64,000 bases of DNA, from contig DATHWP010000007.1 of the NCBI GenBank assembly GCA_035460505.1, forward strand, positions 1 through 64,000, given 5' to 3'. A model generated the notes under the pieces. That model ran no database searches. It saw only the letters and a program-made list of their open reading frames with translations, and was not told the origin of the DNA. Origin of the DNA: Methyloradius sp035460505. Lineage in GTDB: Bacteria > Pseudomonadota > Gammaproteobacteria > Burkholderiales > Methylophilaceae. Below, one piece after another: positions 8,296 through 16,715 of this stretch. Position 1 is the stretch's first letter, and every line of letters begins with the position of its first letter. A program made the translations under genes and the position numbers.

Positions 8296-9366
8296 ATGTT
8301 GAAAAAAAGTATCAAGTTCTTGTTATCTGGATTAGCCGTGTTGGCGTTTGCATCCTCTTGGGCTGTTGCTGAAGATTTACCGAAGACTGTCCGTATCTCT
8401 GTAGTGGCTTATAACATTGCTGGCAAGACTACGTTTATGGGGCAGGAAGTGTTGCTGGAACAAGGCGGGCTAGGTGATGCGCTGGCGAAAAAAGGCATCA
8501 AGATTGAGTGGGTGCCTGCAGCAACAGCGCAAACAGGTCCGATTATTAATGAAGGTTTTGCTAACGGCTCAATTGATTTTGCCTCCTATGGGGACCTACC
8601 ACCGATTATTTTGAACTCTGCGCAATCCATCAGCCAATTAGTAGTGCCTTGGGGACGTAGCAGCAATACCTATCTGGTCGTGCCTGCCAATTCTACTGCC
8701 AAGACTATTCAGGACCTCAAGGGCAAGCGTATTGCCTTGCACCGTGGTCGTCCATGGGAGATTGCTTTTGCAAACTTGGTGGAATCACAAGGTCTGACGC
8801 TGAAAGACTTCAAAATCGTTAACGTAAATCCACAGGTAGGAGCTGCATCGCTAGCCAGCGGCTCTGTTGACGCATTTGTCAGCCTCACTGACGCCTATAA
8901 CCTGGAAGATAAAAAAGTCGGCAAAATCATCTGGTCGACCAAGAACTCGCCAGCCGACTGGAAGTTGTTTGGTGGCTTGTGGGGAAGCAATGAATTCGTG
9001 CAGAAATATCCTGAAATTACCCAGATTATTGCTAACTCTTATGTGAAGGCGAGTTACTGGATATCGCAGGATAAGAACCGTGAACAGTATATTAAAGAGT
9101 ATGCGAGCCAGGTCCAGCCTGAAAGCGTGATCCGCCGTGATTACGATAATGACAGCGTAAGCTGGAAGGATCGATGGTCACCGCTGTACGACCAAGCGCT
9201 GACTGAGCACTATCGCCGCTCTGTTGCTTATGCTCGTGAGTCTGGGCTGATCCAGAACGATATTGATCTTGGCAAGTTGCTGAATCCTAGATTCGTTAAT
9301 CAGGCGATCAAAGAGTTGAAGATTGATAACTACTGGGTCAATACTACTTTTCAGGCGAAGAACTAG
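8296..9366 (+). CDS. Periplasmic SsuA/TauA-like ABC substrate-binding protein
   Basis: This 356-residue protein begins MLKKSIKFLLSGLAVLAFAS with cleavage expected after AVAE or nearby; the start at 8296 follows GGAG by 5 bases and gives a clean signal peptide, unlike the longer frame that overlaps the previous gene. The mature part shows the SsuA-type pattern: a family-typical region containing FASYGDLPPIILNSA, then DLKGKRIALHRGRPWEIAF and a later region with an aromatic cluster. It presumably delivers an organic sulfonate or similar anion to the permeases encoded at 12731 and 13521. A strong terminator follows, so the binding protein and its transporter lie in separate sigma-54 operons. Confidence 0.87.
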   Translation: MLKKSIKFLLSGLAVLAFASSWAVAEDLPKTVRISVVAYNIAGKTTFMGQEVLLEQGGLGDALAKKGIKIEWVPAATAQTGPIINEGFANGSIDFASYGDLPPIILNSAQSISQLVVPWGRSSNTYLVVPANSTAKTIQDLKGKRIALHRGRPWEIAFANLVESQGLTLKDFKIVNVNPQVGAASLASGSVDAFVSLTDAYNLEDKKVGKIIWSTKNSPADWKLFGGLWGSNEFVQKYPEITQIIANSYVKASYWISQDKNREQYIKEYASQVQPESVIRRDYDNDSVSWKDRWSPLYDQALTEHYRRSVAYARESGLIQNDIDLGKLLNPRFVNQAIKELKIDNYWVNTTFQAKN

Positions 9367-9406
9367 CCTGTATTAAAGCCCGTTCGACCCCTCTCGTTTT
9401 ATTTAC

Positions 9407-9444
9407 AGACCTCTATTCCCTAGTGATGGAATAGAGGTCTTTTT
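9407..9444 (+). terminator. Rho-independent terminator after the binding protein
   Basis: AGACCTCTATTCC pairs with GGAATAGAGGTCT (13 bp, perfect) around a short loop and is followed by a T-run. It separates the 6458-9366 operon from the next sigma-54 promoter. Confidence 0.94.
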
Positions 9445-9459
9445 CATTATTGGAAGGTG

Positions 9460-9504
9460 TGTTGCTCAGGCAACAGTCATACAGTTGCTGATGTTCTGGC
9501 AACA
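9460..9504. promoter_or_regulatory. Best upstream activator site, with a second half-site
   Basis: TGTTGCTCAGGCAACA at 9460-9475 is a perfect 6-4-6 dyad (TGTTGC-N4-GCAACA) and defines the motif best. A half-conserved copy, TGATGTTCTGGCAACA, lies at 9489-9504. The perfect copy ends 105 bases before the -24 element at 9581. It is placed just after a transcription terminator, as expected for an enhancer. Confidence 0.7.
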
Positions 9505-9580
9505 GCTAAATTCCTCATTATCTATGTGGTAAAAATCATAACTTATTGATATTTAATGATATTAAATTTTATTTTAGGCT

Positions 9581-9595
9581 TGGCATAGCGATTGC
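9581..9595 (+). promoter_or_regulatory. Sigma-54 promoter of the ABC-TonB operon
   Basis: TGGCATAGCGATTGC matches the consensus exactly and is nearly identical to the elements at 6395 and 56405 (shared TGGCAYAGCNATTGC). It is 85 bases before the start at 9681 and rules out the in-frame start at 9546. Confidence 0.9.
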
Positions 9596-9680
9596 GTATA
9601 TAGCCAATGAGTTTAATGATGTATCACTATATTCAGTTGCGCACTGGGTATACGCAGTTCAATTTTGGAGATTAAGTAGT

Positions 9681-10574
9681 ATGAGTTCAATCAATACGGT
9701 GCTCAATTTCACCGCCCACAAGCCCCATGCCAATGCTGAGTCGGCTACAGATGCATCAAGAGCATCGGCCAAGGCTGGCGTGTTGCATCAGTTGCCTGTG
9801 CATAGCGAGGTGGCCAAGCCACTTGTACCAAAACCAATAGTACTCAAGATTAGCCAAGTGGCTAAAGAGTACGCGCTGAGTGGCAAGCAGTTGAAAGTGT
9901 TGGAAGGTATTGATCTGGAAGTACGTCAGGGCGAATTCGTCTCTATCGTCGGCGCCAGTGGTTGCGGTAAATCAACTTTGCTACGCCTGATCGCTGGCTT
10001 GGATGCTGGATATGACGGCAATATTGTCTATCTGGGCAAGACTGTCCGTGAGACCGATCTCAGCCGCGGTATTGTTTTTCAAGAACATCGTTTATTTCCC
10101 TGGCTGACAGTTGAAGAAAACATATTGCTGGCTTTTTCAGCAACCGATGTAACCAAAGCCGAACGGAAAGCCCGCGTAAAAGCCCAGATTGAAGTGGTTG
10201 GTTTGAGCGGTTTTGAAAAAGCTTACCCACACCAGATTTCAGGTGGTATGTCACAACGCGTAGCAATTGCCCGTGCGCTGATATTACGCCCTAAATTGCT
10301 ATTGCTGGATGAGCCATTCGCGGCATTGGATGCCTTGACCCGTCTGAAGTTACAGCAAGAACTGGTGCGCCTATGGGAGCAGGAAGACCTGACCACCATC
10401 CTGGTGACCCACGATGTTGAAGAAGCTGTATTCCTCGGCGACAGCGTTGTTGTCATGGAATCGCACCCAGGTCGTATCAAACGCATCGTCCCAGTCAATC
10501 TGTCACGGCCGCATGTGCGCGCCGATCTTGAGTTTCAGCGCATCAAGGAAGATGTGCTGCAGGACTTTGTTTAG
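9681..10574 (+). CDS. SsuB/TauB-like ABC transporter ATP-binding protein
   Basis: This 297-residue nitrate/sulfonate/taurine-type ATPase has Walker A GASGCGKST, a Q-loop in FQEHRLFPWLTVEENI, signature SGGMSQRVAIARAL, Walker B LLLLDEPFAALD and an H-loop in LVTHDVEEA. The start at 9681 has GGAG upstream and follows the sigma-54 promoter. An Ala/His-rich leader of about 50 residues precedes the ATPase fold, longer than usual for the family. It is the first gene of a seven-gene operon with tonB, exbB, exbD, two permeases and a desulfinase-like gene. It energises the importer formed with the 12731 and 13521 permeases. Confidence 0.93.
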   Translation: MSSINTVLNFTAHKPHANAESATDASRASAKAGVLHQLPVHSEVAKPLVPKPIVLKISQVAKEYALSGKQLKVLEGIDLEVRQGEFVSIVGASGCGKSTLLRLIAGLDAGYDGNIVYLGKTVRETDLSRGIVFQEHRLFPWLTVEENILLAFSATDVTKAERKARVKAQIEVVGLSGFEKAYPHQISGGMSQRVAIARALILRPKLLLLDEPFAALDALTRLKLQQELVRLWEQEDLTTILVTHDVEEAVFLGDSVVVMESHPGRIKRIVPVNLSRPHVRADLEFQRIKEDVLQDFV

Positions 10575-10619
10575 AACGCATTACTGAATTTTATATGAGC
10601 TATCAAAAGGAGGTGTCAA

Positions 10620-11438
10620 GTGTCTAGTGCCTTGAATTCATCGATTGCATTACCGCAGGCCGATTTTGTGCCAGTAAGGGAAGCCTTAGCGAAAAGCCTG
10701 TCGAACGCGAGTGAGCGCTTTGATTCTTTTCGATTTGCGCAGCTATTGCGTACTGAGGAAAAGCCGCGCAGCCTTACACGAAAAGATTACCTGATACTAG
10801 GTTTGTTGGTAGTCGCAGCGCACTTTGCAGGTGTAGAAGGTTATCTACATTCATTAGCGACCCCCAGTATTATCAAGCCGCAAAAGACTGAGGTTGAAGT
10901 TTTGCTGATCAAGCCAGTCGTGGTTCCACCAATGCAGGTCGAGCCGCCTAAGCCGATTCCGCCGCAGCCAAAAATTGAGCCTAAGCCACAGCCAGCACGT
11001 CCAACACCAGCATTACGCACAGCGCCTGCTGAGCAGAATATTGCGCCTGACGATCTGACCGTACCTGAGAACACGACTGCGACTAAAACCACAGAGCCTG
11101 TTGCCGCAGTGCCGACTCCACCGCCAGCTCCCCCTGCACCAAAGGAAGAGCCATTGACTGAAGCTTCTGGTTATGCCGGATACCTGAATAATCCACCACC
11201 TGAGTACCCAGCGTTTGCTCAACGCCAGGGCTGGGAGGGTAGGGTGGTTCTGCGTGTGCATGTACAAGCTAACGGCAAAGCCAGCAGTGTGGATGTAAAG
11301 CAGACCAGTGGTCGCAAGACGCTGGATGATGCGGCTCTGGAAGTGGTTAAAACCTGGACATTTGCTCCAGCCAAGCGTGGCACTACGCCAGTGGATGGCT
11401 GGGCCACAGTGCCAATTGAATTCAAGCTTGGTAAGTAA
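10620..11438 (+). CDS. tonB: TonB energy transducer, embedded in an ABC importer operon
   Basis: This 272-residue protein has a cytoplasmic leader of about 58 residues, one membrane segment (YLILGLLVVAAHFAGVEGYL, containing the His typical of TonB anchors), a Pro/Lys/Glu-rich periplasmic spacer (about residues 95-180) and a C-terminal TonB domain with the YP motif (PPEYPAFAQRQGWEGR). The start is GTG, supported by a perfect AAGGAGGT 6 bases upstream. The leader is longer than in E. coli TonB. It couples the proton-motive force, through the ExbB and ExbD encoded next, to outer-membrane receptors. Its place between ATPase and permease genes suggests a dedicated receptor for the same substrate. 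Confidence 0.93.
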   Translation: MSSALNSSIALPQADFVPVREALAKSLSNASERFDSFRFAQLLRTEEKPRSLTRKDYLILGLLVVAAHFAGVEGYLHSLATPSIIKPQKTEVEVLLIKPVVVPPMQVEPPKPIPPQPKIEPKPQPARPTPALRTAPAEQNIAPDDLTVPENTTATKTTEPVAAVPTPPPAPPAPKEEPLTEASGYAGYLNNPPPEYPAFAQRQGWEGRVVLRVHVQANGKASSVDVKQTSGRKTLDDAALEVVKTWTFAPAKRGTTPVDGWATVPIEFKLGK

Positions 11439-11500
11439 CAGGCAGAAGTAATAAGTAAGATCAATCGTATATCAATATTATTTATATTAAGGAAATCAAA

Positions 11501-12259
11501 ATGTTAAATGTATCTTCATCAACATCCCTCGTGGTACAGGGCGTGCTCTGGACACTGGTTGTATTCTCGGTTGTCACTTGGACACTATTATTGGTTAAAG
11601 GCGTGCAGAATTTTCGCGCAAGCAACCAGAACAAGAAATACAAATCTGCTTTCTGGAGCGCATCTAGCCTGCTTGCTGCTTCTGAAGTAACAGAATTCAA
11701 TGGCCCAACTTCTAGAGTCGCGACTGCAGGTTTCAACGCGCTGCGTGATGCTGACAATCATGAATCGCACGATTTGGAACACAGCGGGGATAGGCAAGAT
11801 CTTCTGGAACGTACACTGCGCCAGCAAATCCAGAAAGAACGTCGTAGCCTGGAAACTGGTTTGGCTGTGCTTGCCAGTATCGGTAGCACTTCACCATTCG
11901 TCGGCCTATTCGGTACCGTGTGGGGCATCATGCATGCGCTGACCGATATCAGCAAACTGGGCTCAGCGAGTCTGGAAGTAGTGGCTGGCCCTATCGGCGA
12001 GGCGCTGATTGCTACTGGTTTTGGTATCGCAGTCGCGGTGCCTGCTGTACTGGCATACAACTTTTTCCTACGTCGTTTGAAAACCACCACTGGCGACCTG
12101 GATGACTTCGCTGCTGACTTGATCAACCTGTCACGCAAAGTCAGCTTCCGCGGCAAAGCCCAGAGCGTCAATAGCAAGGCCGCCAATAGCGATGCACACG
12201 GCAGTCATGCTAACAACCCAACCTCCGTGGTTAATCTGAAAAAAGAGGCATACGCATAA
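11501..12259 (+). CDS. exbB: ExbB proton-channel subunit (MotA/TolQ/ExbB family)
   Basis: This 252-residue inner-membrane protein has a first helix at about residues 10-30 and the conserved pair of helices over about 125-190 with the family motif TSPFVGLFGTVWGIMHAL and GPIGEALIATGFGIAVAVPAV. It has AAGGAAATCAAA as ribosome-binding region. It forms the proton-driven motor with ExbD. The stop codon overlaps the exbD start (TAATG), so stoichiometric translation is likely. The position in a sigma-54 organosulfur operon, rather than beside the siderophore receptor at 16716, is unusual. Confidence 0.94.
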   Translation: MLNVSSSTSLVVQGVLWTLVVFSVVTWTLLLVKGVQNFRASNQNKKYKSAFWSASSLLAASEVTEFNGPTSRVATAGFNALRDADNHESHDLEHSGDRQDLLERTLRQQIQKERRSLETGLAVLASIGSTSPFVGLFGTVWGIMHALTDISKLGSASLEVVAGPIGEALIATGFGIAVAVPAVLAYNFFLRRLKTTTGDLDDFAADLINLSRKVSFRGKAQSVNSKAANSDAHGSHANNPTSVVNLKKEAYA

Positions 12260-12666
12260 TGGCTTTCTCATCCAATACTGATGGCGATGAAGTTCTGAGC
12301 GAGATCAACATCACACCGCTGGTGGACGTGATGTTGGTATTGCTGGTGGCTTTCATCGTCACGGCACCACTGCTGAATAATGCAGTCCACGTTAACCTGC
12401 CGAAAACGGCAGCTACCCATCCACCTGAGCCTGCCAAGCCAGTGACCGTGAGTGTGAATGCAGAAGGCAAGGTCTATGTTGACAAAACGGAATATCCACT
12501 CACTGGTTTAGAACGTGAATTGAAGACTTTGCATGACGAAAATCCTGATCTGACCCTGCATCTGAGTTCAGATGAATCCGTGAATTACGGTACGGTAGCC
12601 AAGGTGATGGCGTCAATAGAACGTGCTGGCATCACCAAGCTGGCAGTGCTGACGCAGGCTGATTGA
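12259..12666 (+). CDS. exbD: ExbD/TolR-family motor subunit
   Basis: This 135-residue protein has the typical ExbD layout: a short cytoplasmic tail, one membrane helix at about residues 20-43 (NITPLVDVMLVLLVAFIVTA) with the essential membrane Asp (Asp in PLVDVML), and a periplasmic domain. The start overlaps the exbB stop by one base. It completes the TonB-ExbB-ExbD complex. Confidence 0.94.
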   Translation: MAFSSNTDGDEVLSEINITPLVDVMLVLLVAFIVTAPLLNNAVHVNLPKTAATHPPEPAKPVTVSVNAEGKVYVDKTEYPLTGLERELKTLHDENPDLTLHLSSDESVNYGTVAKVMASIERAGITKLAVLTQAD

Positions 12667-12730
12667 AAGCCATGAAGAGTACACCAGTTCAGCAGCATCA
12701 TTGTTTAAAAAGTAAATAGAGGATCAAGCA

Positions 12731-13495
12731 GTGCAACATCATAAAAGACTACCCTGGCTGGCATGGCTATCGCCTATCGTATTGTTGCTGGTCTGGGCAT
12801 GGGTGGCGCATATCGGGCTGATATCGCCGCGGTTGCTTTCTTCACCTTTACGCGTTTACCAGACCTTTCTTGAACTGCTGAGCTCTGGCGAATTACAGGA
12901 AAACCTGCTGAAGACTATGTATCGTCTCACGCTAGGCTTTGGCATAGGTGCTGTTAGCGGCCTGTTATTTGGGATAGTGATGGCAGTATCGCGCAATGCA
13001 GAGGATTTTTTTGCGCCTGTGTTTCACGCGATCAGGCAGATTCCCACTATTGCCTTGTTGCCGATTTTTATCCTGATATTTGGCATTGATGAAAGCTTCA
13101 AGATTGCAATTGTAGTGATGCTGACATTTTTCTCAGTGGCTCTGGCATCTTATGAGGCAACCAAAGGTGTATCACAGAACTACTTCGAGGTAGCACAGAT
13201 ATATCGGCTACCGACGGTAACTGTGTATCGCAAGCTGATTCTGCCTGCCATATTGCTGCCGACCTTCACTGGTTTACGCATTGCCTTTACTCGCTCTTGG
13301 ACGATATTGATCGCTTCAGAGTTGTTAGTGGCAGATAGCGGTATAGGCCAGATGATGCAAGCGGGCAGGGATATGTTCAGGCTTGACATCGTGTTGGTTG
13401 GTGTTGTGGTGACTGGACTGATTGGTTTTGCGATAGACCGCATATTCAAGCTGGGCGAGAAATACCTTATTCCATGGCGTGTCGCGCACAACTAA
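12731..13495 (+). CDS. SsuC/TauC-like ABC permease 1
   Basis: This 254-residue permease of the binding-protein-dependent type has about six membrane helices and an EAA-type loop (EVAQIYRLPTVTVYRKLILP) that contacts the ATPase. The start is GTG, with AGAGGA about 8 bases upstream. It is followed 25 bases later by a second permease of the same family, so the channel is probably a heterodimer, whereas SsuC usually works as a homodimer. The likely substrate class is sulfonate-like, judging from the family and context. Confidence 0.92.
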   Translation: MQHHKRLPWLAWLSPIVLLLVWAWVAHIGLISPRLLSSPLRVYQTFLELLSSGELQENLLKTMYRLTLGFGIGAVSGLLFGIVMAVSRNAEDFFAPVFHAIRQIPTIALLPIFILIFGIDESFKIAIVVMLTFFSVALASYEATKGVSQNYFEVAQIYRLPTVTVYRKLILPAILLPTFTGLRIAFTRSWTILIASELLVADSGIGQMMQAGRDMFRLDIVLVGVVVTGLIGFAIDRIFKLGEKYLIPWRVAHN

Positions 13496-13520
13496 TTATC
13501 AGCATCAGGCAAATTCTTAA

Positions 13521-14306
13521 ATGACAAATTTTTATAGTAAAGACCAGATAATCAGAATATCAAAGGGCTGGGTAGTGCCCATCCTTATCCTGCTGGTCTG
13601 GGAATACATGGCACACCAGGATCCTTCGCACGCTTATGCTTTTGCTTCGATCGAGGATATGATTAAAGCTACCAAGGAAACCTGGGCAACTGGCGAATTG
13701 CCGCAAAGCCTGAATGCAAGTATTTCAAGAGCTGTGATTGGTCTGCTGATTGGCGGTAGTATCGGTTTTATCCTTGGTACGCTGATGTCAGTGTCGCGTT
13801 TGGTCGATAGTATATTCGGCCCTATCTACCATCTTTTACGCCAAGTGCCCTTGCTGGGCCTGACTCCATTATTAAGCTTGTGGCTGGGTAATGGCGACCC
13901 TGCCAAGTTGTTTGTAGTCTGCCTGTCTGCATTCTATCCATTGGTGCTCGCAACTTATGAAAGCCTGAACCAAGTTGAAGCTAAATATCGCGAAGTGGGC
14001 AGTGTTTTTAAGCTGAGCCGTAGTGCCACTTTCTTCCGTATTCTGTTACCTGCTGCCTTGCCGAATATCTTTACCGGACTTTCGTTCGCGCTAGCTTTTG
14101 CCTGGCTGGCGACGATCGGCAGCGAGATACTGTTCAATGCTGGCGCAGGTCTGGGCAATATGATGATGAACGCACAAAGCCTGGCTCGCATGGATACGCT
14201 GATCGTTGTGACCATTTTGATAGGCCTATTAGGCTTTGGCATGAATTTCGTGATCAATCGGTTGGGCGATTATCTGTTTCGCTGGCGCTATACGCATAAA
14301 GCTTAA
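13521..14306 (+). CDS. SsuC/TauC-like ABC permease 2
   Basis: This 261-residue permease is related to the one encoded just upstream, with an EAA-type loop EVGSVFKLSRSATFFRILLP and about six membrane helices. Two adjacent, divergent permease genes with a single ATPase gene in the operon imply a heterodimeric membrane channel. The next gene follows after 32 bases. Confidence 0.92.
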   Translation: MTNFYSKDQIIRISKGWVVPILILLVWEYMAHQDPSHAYAFASIEDMIKATKETWATGELPQSLNASISRAVIGLLIGGSIGFILGTLMSVSRLVDSIFGPIYHLLRQVPLLGLTPLLSLWLGNGDPAKLFVVCLSAFYPLVLATYESLNQVEAKYREVGSVFKLSRSATFFRILLPAALPNIFTGLSFALAFAWLATIGSEILFNAGAGLGNMMMNAQSLARMDTLIVVTILIGLLGFGMNFVINRLGDYLFRWRYTHKA

Positions 14307-14338
14307 CAATAAAAAGATAGACGAAAGGGTTCAGCAAC

Positions 14339-15388
14339 ATGAGTCAACACCAGGAAAATAAGAACAATCAATTCTGGTATACACGTTCACCTGTACCAAC
14401 AGCGTTGGGTATCGCCATCCAGTTAGGCTGGCTCGAAGAAGAGTTCAGTAATGACCCAATATCCATCAAGTCATTGAAGGAGTCAGACAAGCCTTCGGAG
14501 TTGTTTTCACACTTTGATCACCACCTGCCTAACTCATTCCGTCAGGGAGGCAATACGCCTGCAATCTGGGCGCGCGCTCAGGGTCGCGAAACACGTGTCA
14601 TCGGTTTGAGTTGGACAGATGAATATCAAGTCATCATTAGCTTGCCGAAGTCTGGCGTAAACAGTATTCGCGACTTGCGTGGACGTAAGGTCGGCATTCC
14701 CAAGCATGAGATTGCTACTGATTACAACCGAGCCGCTGCGCTGCGTGCATTCGAAGTATCGCTGCAATATGAAGGCTTGAACCTGCAGGATATCGAACTG
14801 GTTGATTTGCCGGATTCGGCCTATATTTCAGTTAACCAGAGCGATAATGTTGGTGGCTTTGGCCAAGCACGTCACGGCTACGTTAATGAAGTCTATGCGC
14901 TGGTGCGCGGTGAAGTTGATGCCATTTACGTCAAGGATGTACGTGGCGCAGAAATCACCCATCTGCTGGGCGCCCAAGTAATTTTTGATTTGGGTTTTCA
15001 CCCCGACCCCTATATCCGCATCAGTAACTGTGCACCTCGTACATTAACGGTGAATGTTGATACCATAGAAAATCATCCCGATATCGTGACTCGCTTTTTG
15101 CGCAAAGTAGCGGAAGCCGGCGAGTGGGCGAAACGCCATCCTGCTGAGACTATCTCGTATATTTCGCGTGAAACCGGTTCCTCAGAAGCCTTGGTCAGCA
15201 AGGTCTATGGTCCACAGTTGCATCAGAGTCTATCGGTTAACCTGGATGAGCAATCAATCAAGGGCTTAGAAACAGCCAAGGACTTTCTGCTGAAACACGG
15301 TTTTATTCATTACAATTTTTCAGTCAATGATTGGATCGATACACGGCCGCTAAAAGCAGTGCGTTCCAATGTCAGAAAAATCGCTTAA
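14339..15388 (+). CDS. DszB-family paralogue 3 with Cys-to-Ser substitution
   Basis: This 349-residue cytoplasmic paralogue closes the ABC-TonB operon. It keeps His58 (SHFDH) and Arg68 (FRQGGN) in the family spacing, but the nucleophile position is Ser17 (YTRSPVPTALG; codon TCA), where DszB and the two paralogues have Cys. A cysteine-based desulfination is therefore not expected. It may act as a cytoplasmic binding protein or use different chemistry. No signal peptide is present, so it is not a normal periplasmic partner for the permeases. The functional reading is inference from residue alignment. Confidence 0.75.
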   Translation: MSQHQENKNNQFWYTRSPVPTALGIAIQLGWLEEEFSNDPISIKSLKESDKPSELFSHFDHHLPNSFRQGGNTPAIWARAQGRETRVIGLSWTDEYQVIISLPKSGVNSIRDLRGRKVGIPKHEIATDYNRAAALRAFEVSLQYEGLNLQDIELVDLPDSAYISVNQSDNVGGFGQARHGYVNEVYALVRGEVDAIYVKDVRGAEITHLLGAQVIFDLGFHPDPYIRISNCAPRTLTVNVDTIENHPDIVTRFLRKVAEAGEWAKRHPAETISYISRETGSSEALVSKVYGPQLHQSLSVNLDEQSIKGLETAKDFLLKHGFIHYNFSVNDWIDTRPLKAVRSNVRKIA

Positions 15389-15437
15389 TCGTTTTAAAGT
15401 TGGTTGGTTGCTGCGTGATGGAGACTAATTAAAATCA

Positions 15438-16703
15438 TCAAATTGCATTTCTTTGTCTGAGCAAACCATACTCACGCCTTGAGTTTCTTTTTCGCCACCA
15501 AACAATAGCACCCGTGATGCTAAGCATTGCCACTACAATGCCCATCACGGAAATGATAATGCGCCCAGGCAAGCCAAGTATGCGACCAGAATGTAATGGA
15601 AACTGGGCCTGCACAAATATATCGGCTGCTGTTCCTTTCCATGGTTGGCGATCACCTAGGTATTGCCCATTATTACCATCGTAATACAACTGTTTATGTC
15701 CCACTCCACCTGAGCCTTTTTCATCCTCAGGATAAAAAAACTGTACTCCATAAATCCCGAAATTTGGCGCATAGAACACTGCGCCTGCAGGTTCATCCCA
15801 ACCTCTGGCTTTCGCTTCTCTTTCCGCTTTTGCTATGACCTTAGCTAGGTTAAGCACTGGAATTATTGGTTGGTGTAATGCTGTCGGCGGGCGAGTTTCA
15901 AATGGTGAGGGTGTCACCTTTGAAACTACTGACATCATCGGATAAAACACTTCCCGGTATAGATTCAATGAAAACGCGGTGAAAGCAATAATGAACAAAA
16001 GCCCCCAAGTCCAAAGACTAACCGCCCGATGCAGGTCAAAATTCAGTTTGCTTGCGCCGCCACGCCAGCGTATTTTCCATGCTGTCCACCAGCGCTGCCG
16101 CCAGGAATTACTTCGACCAGCCGTAAGCAAAGCTGCGCGGGGTGGGATTTTTCGGCCAGCGGGTAACGTCAGGTAAAAGCCAATAAAACTATCCAGTGTC
16201 CAGAGTATGGCAACTCCTCCCAATAGCCAGATACCCCAGCGATCTGTGCCCCACATCTCAGGTATTTGTAGGCTGAAATGCAATTTATACAGGAATGAAA
16301 CAAAGGTTTCTCTGGTGATTGGCCAGATAGCTCCCCATTCGCGCTTGCCGAGTTCAGTCCCCGTGACAGGATCAATAAACACCTGATTGAATCCAGTCTC
16401 ATACAGACGGCCAGTTGTTGGGTTTACACGCGGACTTACATTAATTTCCAGCGATTCCCCGCTTTCTACAAAGAGCGGGATAAAGTTGACTATCACCTGC
16501 GGGTAACGACTTTCAACTTGCTTTGCGATCTCAATGGAAGATAGCGCTGGGCCAATAGTCTTGACCTTTGTCAGCTGTGGGTTCAGCCAGTGATCTAGTT
16601 CATGATCCCAGGAAATGACGGCCCCGGTCAGGCCAGTAAATACCAGAAATAGGGCCATGAACAGACCGACATAGCGATGGACGTAAACCCAGAAATGACG
16701 CAT
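15438..16703 (-). CDS. PepSY-associated membrane protein (ferrisiderophore-reductase type)
   Basis: This 421-residue inner-membrane protein has four main helices: residues about 10-33 (FMALFLVFTGLTGAVISWDHE), 155-180, 210-232 and 370-395, with large periplasmic segments between. This is the PepSY-associated TM layout common beside TonB-dependent siderophore receptors (FsrB/PiuB/FpvG-like), where reduction of the ferric siderophore is proposed. The gene lies 12 bases downstream of the receptor gene, so they are co-transcribed. The last 50 bases of the operon above converge on it without an obvious terminator. Confidence 0.88.
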   Translation of the reverse strand: MRHFWVYVHRYVGLFMALFLVFTGLTGAVISWDHELDHWLNPQLTKVKTIGPALSSIEIAKQVESRYPQVIVNFIPLFVESGESLEINVSPRVNPTTGRLYETGFNQVFIDPVTGTELGKREWGAIWPITRETFVSFLYKLHFSLQIPEMWGTDRWGIWLLGGVAILWTLDSFIGFYLTLPAGRKIPPRAALLTAGRSNSWRQRWWTAWKIRWRGGASKLNFDLHRAVSLWTWGLLFIIAFTAFSLNLYREVFYPMMSVVSKVTPSPFETRPPTALHQPIIPVLNLAKVIAKAEREAKARGWDEPAGAVFYAPNFGIYGVQFFYPEDEKGSGGVGHKQLYYDGNNGQYLGDRQPWKGTAADIFVQAQFPLHSGRILGLPGRIIISVMGIVVAMLSITGAIVWWRKRNSRREYGLLRQRNAI

Positions 16704-16715
16704 GTTGGGTATTGC

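Noticed and set aside
9546..9680. Earlier start for the SsuB-like ATPase
   Set aside because: The stretch contains the sigma-54 promoter at 9581, so it cannot be translated from that transcript.
12752..12766. Another sigma-54 promoter (TGGCATGGCTATCGC)
   Set aside because: The -12 element has a mismatch in its conserved core and the site lies inside the permease coding sequence without an upstream dyad.
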